NCBI GenBank assembly: GCA_017550445.1
Contig: JAFZOV010000042.1
Span: 21,304-85,303, forward strand
Length of the DNA stretch: 64,000 nt
Reading direction: 5' to 3'
Source of the DNA: Fibrobacter sp.
Lineage (GTDB): Bacteria > Fibrobacterota > Fibrobacteria > Fibrobacterales > Fibrobacteraceae
Within the stretch, counting starts at the first letter, position 1. Every line of letters begins with the position of its first letter. The translations under genes were made by a program, and so were the position numbers. Positions 1-7,943 of the stretch are shown here, piece by piece. The notes below the pieces were generated by a model that was given only the letters and a program-made list of their open reading frames with translations, did no database searches and was not told the DNA's origin.

Positions 1-2
1 TC

Positions 3-680
3 ATGGACCGCGACTCGCTTTACCGCGAACAGTACGCCGCCGCCGTCAAGAACGCAAAGAACCTGACAGCCGATGATATTTATCCACTAGTATCCATTGA
101 CGGAAGTTCCGACATGGCTCAACTTAGCGGAGACAACTCGCAAGTCGTCTTGGTCACATGGCACAACAACCCCGATGCATTTAAAGACGGCCAAACCATA
201 ACGCATACCGACAAGGTCATCTGGGCGTTCACCGACAAGGAATTCCTGAAATGGTTCCGCGAGAACCACGCCACGGTGGATAACTGGGACATTCGCCTCA
301 AGCAGCTCATCGGCATGTCTCCCGAAACCGACAACAGATACTTTACCGTGTTCTGGGCCAACGTGAGCGACGTATTCCGCCCGGCATTCTTCCCCGAAAT
401 AAACAGCGGCATGATGAACACCACCTTTACCAACACCTTGGAAGAAGACACCACCGCAAACGCCATGTGGTTCAAGAACTGGTTCGACAAGACCAGCGCA
501 ACCATCTATAGCAGAGACGGAGGTCACCCGTGGACTCGCCTAGGTTACACCTACGACTGGGGCAATCCCAACAGCAAGTACGGACTCTCTGAATTTATCG
601 TGAAAGAAGGTGCCACCATTGAAGTGAAGTTCACCCGCAAGAATCGCGCCTTCCTCACCTGGATGAAGGACAGGATGTAA
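3..680 (+). CDS. Hypothetical protein, possibly 5' truncated
   Basis: I do not recognise this family. The visible product is about 225 residues, rich in Trp, Asp and Asn, with aromatic blocks such as NRYFTVFWA, FRPAFFP and TYDWGNPNSKYG. No signal peptide or membrane segment is visible. The first ATG lies 2 nt from the window edge and no ribosome site can be checked, so the true start, perhaps with a signal peptide, may lie upstream. The gene converges on the methyltransferase gene and the two overlap by 26 nt at their 3' ends. No function is assigned. Confidence 0.6.
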   Translation: MDRDSLYREQYAAAVKNAKNLTADDIYPLVSIDGSSDMAQLSGDNSQVVLVTWHNNPDAFKDGQTITHTDKVIWAFTDKEFLKWFRENHATVDNWDIRLKQLIGMSPETDNRYFTVFWANVSDVFRPAFFPEINSGMMNTTFTNTLEEDTTANAMWFKNWFDKTSATIYSRDGGHPWTRLGYTYDWGNPNSKYGLSEFIVKEGATIEVKFTRKNRAFLTWMKDRM

Positions 681-1422
681 TCACCCTGTAAAGCGGCTGA
701 CCGGCGGCTTGGTACTTACGCTCAAAAGCAGTCTCCGGATTCTCGGGATTAAAGGCCGCAAATTCAACATCAAGATTTAGCGAAAGCCAGTCGCCTGCAA
801 TGCGGGCGGCTTCTTTAAATTCGCGGGCGTAGATTTCCCAATTAGTACGCAGTTCCGTAACAGGGCTCAGGCTGAGCAGCGTCGGGAAAATCGGATGCAA
901 ATGAAAGCGGCGAGTTGCCTCGCTTTCTTTAGGCCACGGGTTCGGGTAGTAGAGCGCATGATGCAAAATTTTCCACTCCCCCGCATTCACCTTTTCGAGC
1001 GCGAGCCGCCAAAAATCCAGCAATTCAGCACGCACCCAGAACACATTCGCCGGAAGCTCCAGACTCCCCGCAACAGCCAGCTTTAGCTGATGATCGTTAC
1101 CGGCCTTGGTCAAGCGTTCCGCCGACTTGTCCACTCCAATCACGGGCACATTCGGGAACTTGCGGGCCAAGTGAATCGTACTTTCGCCTGTACCGCAGCC
1201 GGAATCCAGAACTAAAGAAAACACGTCATTGCGAGACTCCAAATTGGAGTCGAAGCAATCCACTCCGTAGAACTTTTTCACAAATTCGCACGCACATTCA
1301 AAAGCCTCACGGGTGTGGTCCGCCACCGGGCGCAAAAAAGTCGTGGCAGCGTACTTACGCACCACGGCTTCTAAATTCTTGTAGACATCTTCTTGATTGC
1401 TTGTTACGGCGTGGACAGGCAC
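655..1422 (-). CDS. TrmB-like tRNA (guanine-N7)-methyltransferase family protein
   Basis: SAM-dependent methyltransferase resembling TrmB, which makes m7G46 in tRNA. Counting from the upstream TTG at 1434, the SAM motif LVLDSGCGTGES is near 74-85, the TrmB signature YPNPWPK near 163-169, and RTNWEIYARE near 196-205, similar to the conserved TD...Y block of TrmB. I place the start at GTG 1422: it forms TAGTG with the stop of the upstream lipoprotein gene, with GGGAAAAG ahead of it, while TTG 1434 has no ribosome site. The product is then about 255 aa. It is the last gene of an operon with 1-nt overlaps. A palindromic repeat (1224-1262) is inserted in frame just before the SAM motif. Family membership is firm. 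The tRNA substrate is inferred. Confidence 0.8.
   Translation of the reverse strand: MPVHAVTSNQEDVYKNLEAVVRKYAATTFLRPVADHTREAFECACEFVKKFYGVDCFDSNLESRNDVFSLVLDSGCGTGESTIHLARKFPNVPVIGVDKSAERLTKAGNDHQLKLAVAGSLELPANVFWVRAELLDFWRLALEKVNAGEWKILHHALYYPNPWPKESEATRRFHLHPIFPTLLSLSPVTELRTNWEIYAREFKEAARIAGDWLSLNLDVEFAAFNPENPETAFERKYQAAGQPLYRVITSCPSSR
1224..1262. repeat. Palindromic element inside a CDS, copy 1
   Basis: The + strand begins GTCATTGCGAG and ends CGAAGCAATCC around a perfect inner palindrome, GACTCCAAATTGGAGTC. Related copies at 4437-4470 and 51314-51351 share the outer arms but have different, still self-complementary, inner arms. This copy lies in frame within the TrmB-like gene and encodes about 13 residues just before the SAM-binding motif. 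Confidence 0.8.
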
Positions 1423-2663
1423 TACTTTTCCCAAATGGAGAGACGGTCACCACCGATCAGTTCAACATCGTCGAGCCACACTTCAGCGTAACCATCGATT
1501 GTCTTGAAGTCCCAAGCCAACTGGTTAACACACTTGAAGGCCTTCTTGTCGCCTTTCAGCGGCACACTCACGCGCTCCCATTCATCGCCAAGACCATACT
1601 CGGACTGAATCAACTTCTGATGATCCAGATCCAAATTGGAATCAATGATGTTAAAGACAACTGAACCGATGCCCTTGATACGGAACGCAATCGAATCGAC
1701 AGAAGAAATATCGTTGCAAAGTTTCTTGTCGCTCTTGCCAAGTTCGACACCCATGGTCGCCCAAGGCCAGTGTGCAACACCGGCAGAATCCGTTACAATA
1801 TCGCCAAAGTGAGCGGCAACATGAGCAGACACGTTTCCGTCTTCGTTAGCAAGCGTAAAGAGATGGTTTTCTCCGATAACAAAGTCGGGAGTCACATTCT
1901 CAGAAGAGAAGTCAAAATACCACCAACCACCATCGTAGGTACGTGCCGGCATAAAGCGGTTCTGGTAGTTGGAATCCTGGAAATCGTCAAGCAGCAAAGC
2001 GCGGCTTTCTTCGGCAAAGGTACTAGACACGGTCTTTTCGCCAGCCACAACCTTCAAGTAGGTACTACTGGTATCGCGGTCTTCGACATCGGAAATAAAC
2101 ACCAGGCTGAGCACGCCTTCGGGGAGAGAATCCAGCGTGAAGTTGCCGTTTTTAACCTTGGCAGAATGTTCCAGACCGCGAACCTTGACAACGCCCTTCG
2201 AGGACTTGTCACCGACGCTACCCGAAACGGTTGCCATCTTCTTGAGGTTATCCTTGCCGAGGTCAACATCCTTGCCCGCAACCGTTACCGGAATCTGCAA
2301 AGCTTCGCCATCGAGCACTGCTTCGAGCGTGTAATCACCGTCGGCAACACCTTCGATTGTCACATTGCCTTTCTTGTCGGCTTCGGCAGAATAAGCCTTG
2401 TCGCTATCCAGGCCTTCGCTATCCATAAGACGGACCCTGGCAAGCGCCGCAGGCGACTTGTCGGCGGTCAAAATCTGTGCAGTAATCGCATTACCAGCTT
2501 CGGTACCGCTGGGGCCACCGCCTGCCGTTTTGGTTTCGCCACATGCCGAAAGGCCAAGTCCCATAGAAAGGGCAAGGACCGAGAATGTGGCGTACTTAGC
2601 CATATTTGCGGAGGCCGTCTTCAACACACCACAAAAATACAAATTTTCATTGAGGTTGCGCAT
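1422..2663 (-). CDS. Lipoprotein with carboxypeptidase-regulatory-like and CBM-like domains
   Basis: Probable outer-membrane or surface lipoprotein of 413 aa. The lipobox LSAC gives Cys41 if translation starts at 2663. ATG 2603 (Met21) would give a more normal signal peptide, but ATG 2663 has AAGGGGG just upstream and forms TAATG with the preceding regulator gene. Residues about 58-150 look like small Ig or carboxypeptidase-regulatory-like repeats (GVADGDYTLEAVLDG). Residues about 223-405 resemble a CBM11-like or galactose-binding-like jelly roll, starting LLDDFQD, with GGWWYFDF and ending VWLDDVELIGG. The secreted protein at 7944-8918 has a similar GGWW block. Polysaccharide binding is inferred from the fold-like pattern. 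Confidence 0.7.
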   Translation of the reverse strand: MRNLNENLYFCGVLKTASANMAKYATFSVLALSMGLGLSACGETKTAGGGPSGTEAGNAITAQILTADKSPAALARVRLMDSEGLDSDKAYSAEADKKGNVTIEGVADGDYTLEAVLDGEALQIPVTVAGKDVDLGKDNLKKMATVSGSVGDKSSKGVVKVRGLEHSAKVKNGNFTLDSLPEGVLSLVFISDVEDRDTSSTYLKVVAGEKTVSSTFAEESRALLLDDFQDSNYQNRFMPARTYDGGWWYFDFSSENVTPDFVIGENHLFTLANEDGNVSAHVAAHFGDIVTDSAGVAHWPWATMGVELGKSDKKLCNDISSVDSIAFRIKGIGSVVFNIIDSNLDLDHQKLIQSEYGLGDEWERVSVPLKGDKKAFKCVNQLAWDFKTIDGYAEVWLDDVELIGGDRLSIWEK

Positions 2664-3526
2664 TATACCCCCTTGTTTTGCGGAGCGGCACCCGTATCAG
2701 GGTCGTCCACCTTGTCAGACAAAGGGAACATCGCAATATTTAAAGCATACACACGGTCGGCGCGTTCGCTCTTGCGGGCAAACTGCAACAGACCTCTACG
2801 GAATTCTTCGATACGGTGACGGATTTCAGGCAGGTCAGATTCATCGGCCGTAAACACCACAGAAGAAATATCGCGTTCTTCGGGTTTATGGCGGTCAATG
2901 GATTCCTGGGCAAGTTCAATCGTATGCCTATGGAAATCGCGAACCGCCTGGCTCTTGACTTCGCCGCCGGTACTGATAATCTGGTCGGTAATGTTCCAGC
3001 CGCCGTTACCATCGGGTACCACAAGGCCGAGCTGCTTAAGGATGCCAAGGGCCGAGCGGGCTTCATCCTGCGAAATGGCGGGGCTCAAGTGCTTGCCGAG
3101 CTTGCCGATATCGCTCGTGTCTTTGGTAATGCCAATCAGGGCTCGGAGGGCCGCACAAGCCCAGCTACCAAAATACGAAAGCTCCGGTGCAGAAAGCACG
3201 CGGGTTTCCATGGAACGGAGTTCCATAAGGCGGTAATACAGCTCCGAAAGGGTCTGCTTCGCCTTGGTCTTGTTAAAGCGGTATAAAGTCTTGAAGTATT
3301 CGGCACGGCGATCGTCAAGGCCGCACAGGCGAATGAACGCAGGAAGAGTACCCTCGTTCAAATGGCCTTCTTTCTGGAATACACGAACAAGCCAGGCCGG
3401 GTCTACGCCGGTCTTCTGGCCAAGATAGCGGTACGAGGTGAAGGGGCTGCCTTTCTTGGTTTCGACAAACCAATCCTTCAGGAACTCGCGGTATTCCAAA
3501 TAGTCTAATACTTCGGGCATAGCCAT
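2663..3526 (-). CDS. TIGR02147 family (DUF4423-type) putative regulator
   Basis: Protein of 287 aa matching the Fibrobacter paralogous family TIGR02147. It shows the N-terminal block DYLEYREFLKDWF, then TSYRYLGQKTGVDPAWLVRVFQ, which looks like a helix-turn-helix, and a C-terminal helical part ending RIEEFRRGLLQFA. No signal peptide or membrane segment is visible, so it is cytoplasmic. Members are usually treated as DNA-binding regulators, but their targets are not established. A TATATT box lies 10 nt before the start. Its stop overlaps the lipoprotein start (TAATG), so the two are probably translationally coupled. Confidence 0.8.
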   Translation of the reverse strand: MAMPEVLDYLEYREFLKDWFVETKKGSPFTSYRYLGQKTGVDPAWLVRVFQKEGHLNEGTLPAFIRLCGLDDRRAEYFKTLYRFNKTKAKQTLSELYYRLMELRSMETRVLSAPELSYFGSWACAALRALIGITKDTSDIGKLGKHLSPAISQDEARSALGILKQLGLVVPDGNGGWNITDQIISTGGEVKSQAVRDFHRHTIELAQESIDRHKPEERDISSVVFTADESDLPEIRHRIEEFRRGLLQFARKSERADRVYALNIAMFPLSDKVDDPDTGAAPQNKGV

Positions 3527-3608
3527 AATTTACCCAAATATAGATAGAAAATGTTTACAAACCTTTGCCAATTACAAAGTTCCGTTGCAAAATTTTCAAC
3601 ACGGCCAG

Positions 3609-4502
3609 CTATTCTTCATCAAGGTTCATCAGGCGCATGGCGGCCTTCCATGTCTCCTTGTTTTCAAAGCCATCCCGTTTACCGCCGCCATAGCGGGCAT
3701 GCGCAAACTCTTCCACAAGGGTTTCCCACCCTTCGAGTTTGTCTTCTTTCACCAAATTATCCAAATTGACTGAAGGCAAGGCAATTCCCAAACGATCCGC
3801 CACATGTTCCTTGCATACACTTTCCAGTTCCAGGAGCCATTCACGGCTATCGGCAGAATTCACTCGCTGCTTAAGAACCACCATTTTTTCGCGCAAGGCG
3901 CTTTCTGCAGCGTTTTTTACAGCCACGGCTTGCCGTGCAGCGGCACGACGGCGAACACGCCAGAGGCCTGCAAAAAGCACGCAAAGGGCCACCACCAGCC
4001 CCACACCTATAGGAAGGGGGTTAAACGGCTCATTCACGCGCACAGGCACGCTTTCGCTACGCAGGTCCAGTGGTCGCCCCACCTGCGTCGGAATTTCAAA
4101 TCGCAGAGCCGGAACATTCAAATTTCCCGTATCCTGCGCCACTATCTTGTAGGTAAAAGTAATCGATGCCACCTCGGCGCCGTCCTTAACAGACCGCGCC
4201 GATTCCTGGGACATCGCCACCTGCGTAAGCCCCTTTGCATTCGCCGAACTTGCAGGCACAACCAAAAGCGCACTCCCCTGCACAGCCCAGGAGACCGTCA
4301 CCGGGAAATCAAAAGTATCACCCACCGTTACCGCATGCATGCCGCCCTGAGGCCCCGACGTAATCGAAATGCCCAACTGTTCCGGAGTCGGCAACTGAAT
4401 TTCGGGCGCCGTTACGACGCTATCGCCTGCATCTATGGATTGCTTCGCCCCTACGGGGCTCGCAATGACGTTTTCATCCGTATTCAAAGAATCGTTTTCC
4501 AT
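3609..4502 (-). CDS. BatD-like single-pass membrane protein
   Basis: 297 aa from ATG 4502. A beta-rich Ig-like part (about 45-165) is followed by one transmembrane helix (PLPIGVGLVVALCVLFAGLW, about 165-185), a basic stop-transfer stretch (RVRRRAAAR), and a helical cytoplasmic tail. This resembles the C-terminal half of BatD or oxygen-tolerance-type proteins, but is about half their usual length. There is no N-terminal signal peptide. Residues about 11-22 (VIASPVGAKQSI) are encoded by a palindromic repeat (4437-4470), so the N-terminus may have been remodelled. No BatA, BatB or MoxR gene is adjacent. The assignment is tentative. Confidence 0.55.
   Translation of the reverse strand: MENDSLNTDENVIASPVGAKQSIDAGDSVVTAPEIQLPTPEQLGISITSGPQGGMHAVTVGDTFDFPVTVSWAVQGSALLVVPASSANAKGLTQVAMSQESARSVKDGAEVASITFTYKIVAQDTGNLNVPALRFEIPTQVGRPLDLRSESVPVRVNEPFNPLPIGVGLVVALCVLFAGLWRVRRRAAARQAVAVKNAAESALREKMVVLKQRVNSADSREWLLELESVCKEHVADRLGIALPSVNLDNLVKEDKLEGWETLVEEFAHARYGGGKRDGFENKETWKAAMRLMNLDEE
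4437..4470. repeat. Palindromic element inside a CDS, copy 2
   Basis: The minus strand begins GTCATTGCGAG and ends CGAAGCAATCC around the inner hairpin CCCCGTAGGGG. It is in frame near the 5' end of the BatD-like gene. It belongs to the same family as copies 1224-1262 and 51314-51351. Confidence 0.8.
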
Positions 4503-4534
4503 ACGCGGACAATATACAAAATGGAACATACAAA

Positions 4535-4559
4535 ATACCCCCGACCAAATCGGGGGTAT
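4535..4559 (-). terminator. Hairpin terminator after GH5 gene
   Basis: Read on the minus strand, an inverted repeat with arms ATACCCCCGA and TCGGGGGTAT is followed by TTTTGT, downstream of the GH5 gene at 4592. Related hairpins with a similar core occur at 20017-20037 and 34164-34184. Confidence 0.65.
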
Positions 4560-4591
4560 CCATAAAAGCTTTATTCAAATGACCGGGAATG

Positions 4592-6355
4592 CTATTCTAC
4601 GACATTGATTCGCAGAGAAGACATTCCCTTGGCACCCTTGAGTACCGCCATATACAGCCCCTTTCTAATGGAGGCATTCAACTTCACGGAGGCACGATCC
4701 TGCACATCCAAAGAATAAATCTTCTTGCCCGTCACCGAGAACAGAGTAAGGGACTCGTAACCTTCAGGAATCAAGAAAGAGCGATTCGTCGCATCGAAAC
4801 GGAACGGATCTTTCATAGATGCCTTTGCAGAACCAATCGACACGATCTTTGAATCCTTCGTAATTTTCAGTTCCAGGCTATCCGTAGAATCAGCCTCGTA
4901 AACTGTAAACGCATCAATGGAAATGTCTCCCTTCCAAGAAATCTTGATATTGGCCGAGCCTTCAACCGGCAAAGCAATCTTGTTGTAGAACCCCTTGAAA
5001 GTCGTAAGTCCACCTGTAGAAGTGTACTTCACAGAATCCACGGTGGCACCGTCGTCTACGCTATAGCGCAAGTAACCATCACTTTTAGCACCCATCTTGG
5101 CATAGAACACGTAGTAACCCGCAGCCGGAACGCTCATCACCGTGTAGTTCGCCCAGGATTCCGAACCGCTATTCTGAGTAGCTAGATATTTGCCATTTTG
5201 AACACCCTTCTCGGCATCAACGGTCTTCACATTCAAAGAATCCATATAATTTTCGCCCTGAATGGAATAGCCAAATTCACCGACACCGTTTCTAACAAAC
5301 TCATGTACACTGGAACCTTCCACCAAAGAACAGTCTACATTGGTTTCACTCAAGCCAACGCTCGAAAGCCCCTTGCCAGCATTCAGGTTCTTTATCAAGT
5401 TCTTCACATACTTGCCCGAAGCGGTCAAGTTACCGTCGTTCCAGCCGCCACTGGCGCTTGCACCACCGGTCAATGCGGCCGAAGTTTCGCCCTTGTCGCT
5501 AATGGACCAGTTGGCCCAGCTCACGCCAATGGATTCAATCCAAGCCATCCAGGTGTCGTTCATGCTCTTATCGAACTTACCGTCACCGGTGGATTCGGAA
5601 ACGCCCCATTCGGTAATGATAATCGGGAAATCGTTGCACTTGCCCTTGAGCACGTTGTAGCGCAAATTGCCATGACCGCTTGTCGATGCATAGAAATGTA
5701 GCGTATAGGCGATATTCTTTTGCCCAGTAATGGGATTAGCACGTGCCGCTTCGGTACCCTGGGAATAGTTCGGAGTACCCACAATAATAATGCCGTTCGG
5801 GTCGTTTGCACGGATTTTCGGGATCACCGATTCTGCATAAGACTTAATGTCTTTCCATGTCGTCAGGGAACCACCCGCATAGGTATCGTTTCCGCCACTG
5901 CAATTTGCGTAAAGAGGCTCATTGTACAGTTCGTACAACACGTGGTTGTAGTTTTTCTGCTTTACATAACTTGCTATGTTGCCAAAGAACGTCTGAGCAC
6001 TAGAAGCATTCTTGTGGGCGCAATGGGAATGGTAGTCCACAATGATGTAGATACCAGCCGAGGCAGCATAGTCAATCATCGACTTGGCACGGGACTCGTT
6101 CAAGTCGTGAAGCGGTGTACGAATCACGTTTCCACCCCAATCGTTGGCAATCGTCTTTACGGCACCTTCGGTAAAGAACTTTTCAAAGCCCCAGTCATCC
6201 CAGAAGAAACTCATTCCTCGCAAGATATACTTGGAGCCATTCTTGTCTACAACATCGAAGCCCTTAAGAGAGAGCTGACCATGCTCCGAAACCGGGGTTG
6301 CCCACAAAACCCCAGCAACCGCCAAAAATCCCATTAATACTTTTTTCAACACCAT
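4592..6355 (-). CDS. GH5 endoglucanase (subfamily 2-like) with CBM-like and T9SS C-terminal domains
   Basis: Secreted endo-beta-1,4-glucanase of 587 aa. A signal peptide (1-20) is followed by a GH5 domain, about 25-325. The acid/base is Glu146 in ELYNEP and the nucleophile Glu249 in IIITEWGVS. RTPL and VDYHSH are further GH5 motifs. Residues about 350-500 resemble a CBM6/CBM35-like beta-sandwich (GSESWANYTVMSVPAAGYYVF). The C-terminal part (SVTGKKIYSLDV to the end) looks like a T9SS type A sorting domain. It lies 15 nt after the GH8 gene, so they are probably cotranscribed. A terminator-like hairpin follows. Cellulose is the likely substrate, but related beta-glucans cannot be excluded. Confidence 0.9.
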   Translation of the reverse strand: MVLKKVLMGFLAVAGVLWATPVSEHGQLSLKGFDVVDKNGSKYILRGMSFFWDDWGFEKFFTEGAVKTIANDWGGNVIRTPLHDLNESRAKSMIDYAASAGIYIIVDYHSHCAHKNASSAQTFFGNIASYVKQKNYNHVLYELYNEPLYANCSGGNDTYAGGSLTTWKDIKSYAESVIPKIRANDPNGIIIVGTPNYSQGTEAARANPITGQKNIAYTLHFYASTSGHGNLRYNVLKGKCNDFPIIITEWGVSESTGDGKFDKSMNDTWMAWIESIGVSWANWSISDKGETSAALTGGASASGGWNDGNLTASGKYVKNLIKNLNAGKGLSSVGLSETNVDCSLVEGSSVHEFVRNGVGEFGYSIQGENYMDSLNVKTVDAEKGVQNGKYLATQNSGSESWANYTVMSVPAAGYYVFYAKMGAKSDGYLRYSVDDGATVDSVKYTSTGGLTTFKGFYNKIALPVEGSANIKISWKGDISIDAFTVYEADSTDSLELKITKDSKIVSIGSAKASMKDPFRFDATNRSFLIPEGYESLTLFSVTGKKIYSLDVQDRASVKLNASIRKGLYMAVLKGAKGMSSLRINVVE

Positions 6356-6370
6356 TGTCTTATATCCTTA

Positions 6371-7741
6371 TTAGTAATTCCAGTTCTTGACGAAATATCC
6401 GTTCAGGAACAACGAATACAACATCTGCATTGAAGGCTCAAAGTAAATGTTATTCTGCTTATAAGCCATATTCAAGATAGTTTCGTTGCAAGCATTCGTA
6501 TAAGAGGCTGTTTCGGCAGACACCGTCCACAAAGCACAGAAGGCTCCACGGAAATGGGCTCCACCCAGACCAGCCGAGGGCTGGTCACCTTGGTAAATGT
6601 ACTTAATCAAAGTCTGATTAATATCGCCACCGGTCGAATTCAGGGCGAAGGTTGCTGCAGTGGTGGCAAGGTTCTTGGCACGGTCATCGCCATACCAGTT
6701 GTAATCCCACATAATACGGAGCGGAATACGTACGCCTTCAAGACCATAATAATTGTTCAGCTTACCCGTCGAAGAACCGTTTTCTGGATCAGTCGGAACA
6801 CCATCCGCATTAATCCAGTCAGGCCACAAGCCGTTACCGGCAGCCTGGACCTTTGTCATAAAGTCATACGTGGCATCAAGGACCTGTTGCCAAGCAGCAC
6901 TGCGTTCAGTATCGTACTTAATCGCCAAGCGGATACCCACCAGCGAGAAGTAGCTGATATTGTAGACATAGCCGTCATTCATGTGCTTGCCGTCGTTACC
7001 CGGCATAAACAGGTGCGTCGTCGCATTGACTTCGGTATTGTAGATTGCACCCGCAATGCCTTTTGCGTAATTCAAGTAGTCCACATTTCCCGTTTCGCCA
7101 TAAGCCAGGAACAAGGCCGTCATCACGTCCAAGTCGGCATCCGTAGCAGAGCCACCCGTTGCATCGGCAGAAAAGCCGCCGTTCATGTCGTCACCCTTGA
7201 CCATCCACTTCATGAAATACAGACCATCCGCTTCGCTAACAGGATAGGCCTTGTAATATTTGAACAACTTGTTGAACCGCTCCCAGTCCTTCATGAAGTA
7301 GGTAATCAGCAAACCATAACCGATGCCTTCGGATACCGTATTCTTCGGAGTATCGAACTTGATACGGGCCGAACCTTCCAGCTTTTCACGCATATAGGTA
7401 CCCAAGTAGGCCGGTTGCGTCACTTCGTCTTCATAATTCGCATAGAACTTGGTAATCCAGTTGTTATACATGGTCTCCACGGCAGCCTGATTCGCTGTCG
7501 GGAATGTAGCGTAATAAGTCGTTGCACCGGGATCCGGCGTTCCGCTCGGGTTCGAATCCGGCTGAGGCGTATCACCACCCGCACTGGAAAGCGGCGGATT
7601 ATCAGGATTGCCGGCAACACTAGAAGAAGAAATTCCCGGCTGATCCGGATTATCAACAACATTAGATGCGTTAGAAGAAGCATCATCGGAACATGCCACC
7701 ATCAGGGCCAAACCGAGCATGGGAAGAATATACTTTTTCAT
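6371..7741 (-). CDS. GH8 endoglucanase or xylanase lipoprotein
   Basis: 456-aa lipoprotein from ATG 7741 (AAGGA 6 nt upstream). The lipobox MVAC gives Cys17, followed by a Ser/Pro/Asp/Gly linker to about residue 75, which suggests display away from the outer membrane. The catalytic (alpha/alpha)6 domain runs about 78-456. SEGIGYGLL contains the likely proton donor Glu138. ATDADLDVMTALFLA (from about 199) matches the GH8 signature. GH8 enzymes act on cellulose, mixed-linkage glucan, chitosan or xylan, and the substrate is not resolved here. It is the first gene of a pair with the GH5 gene. A CRP-like palindrome lies about 100 nt upstream (7844-7861). Confidence 0.88.
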   Translation of the reverse strand: MKKYILPMLGLALMVACSDDASSNASNVVDNPDQPGISSSSVAGNPDNPPLSSAGGDTPQPDSNPSGTPDPGATTYYATFPTANQAAVETMYNNWITKFYANYEDEVTQPAYLGTYMREKLEGSARIKFDTPKNTVSEGIGYGLLITYFMKDWERFNKLFKYYKAYPVSEADGLYFMKWMVKGDDMNGGFSADATGGSATDADLDVMTALFLAYGETGNVDYLNYAKGIAGAIYNTEVNATTHLFMPGNDGKHMNDGYVYNISYFSLVGIRLAIKYDTERSAAWQQVLDATYDFMTKVQAAGNGLWPDWINADGVPTDPENGSSTGKLNNYYGLEGVRIPLRIMWDYNWYGDDRAKNLATTAATFALNSTGGDINQTLIKYIYQGDQPSAGLGGAHFRGAFCALWTVSAETASYTNACNETILNMAYKQNNIYFEPSMQMLYSLFLNGYFVKNWNY

Positions 7742-7843
7742 AAAAATCCTTGTAAGATTTTGACAAACACTCAACCTACAATTTAATTAAAAAATCAAAA
7801 AAAATAAAGTAAAAACCCATTTGCATGTACACAAACGGAACCA

Positions 7844-7861
7844 ATGTGAACTAGAACACAT
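7844..7861. promoter_or_regulatory. CRP-like palindrome upstream of the GH8-GH5 operon
   Basis: ATGTGAACTAGAACACAT is a palindrome apart from four symmetric mismatches, and contains TGTGA-N6-ACACA, close to the CRP consensus TGTGA-N6-TCACA. It is about 100 nt upstream of the GH8 start, in the otherwise AT-rich 7742-7943 gap. Protein binding is an inference. Confidence 0.45.
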
Positions 7862-7891
7862 CAATTACCATTAGGTGGAACTTTACGGCAC

Positions 7892-7920
7892 AAAAAAACC
7901 CTGTCCAAAGGACAGGGTCT
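7892..7920 (-). terminator. Rho-independent terminator after secreted protein gene
   Basis: On the minus strand, ACCCTGTCC-TTT-GGACAGGGT is followed by seven T. It lies 24 nt after the stop of the gene at 7944. Confidence 0.9.
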
Positions 7921-7943
7921 TAAAAATCTACTTCAAGTAGAAA

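Noticed and set aside
1423..1434. TTG start for the TrmB-like gene
   Set aside because: No ribosome site. The GTG overlapping the upstream stop fits the operon pattern.
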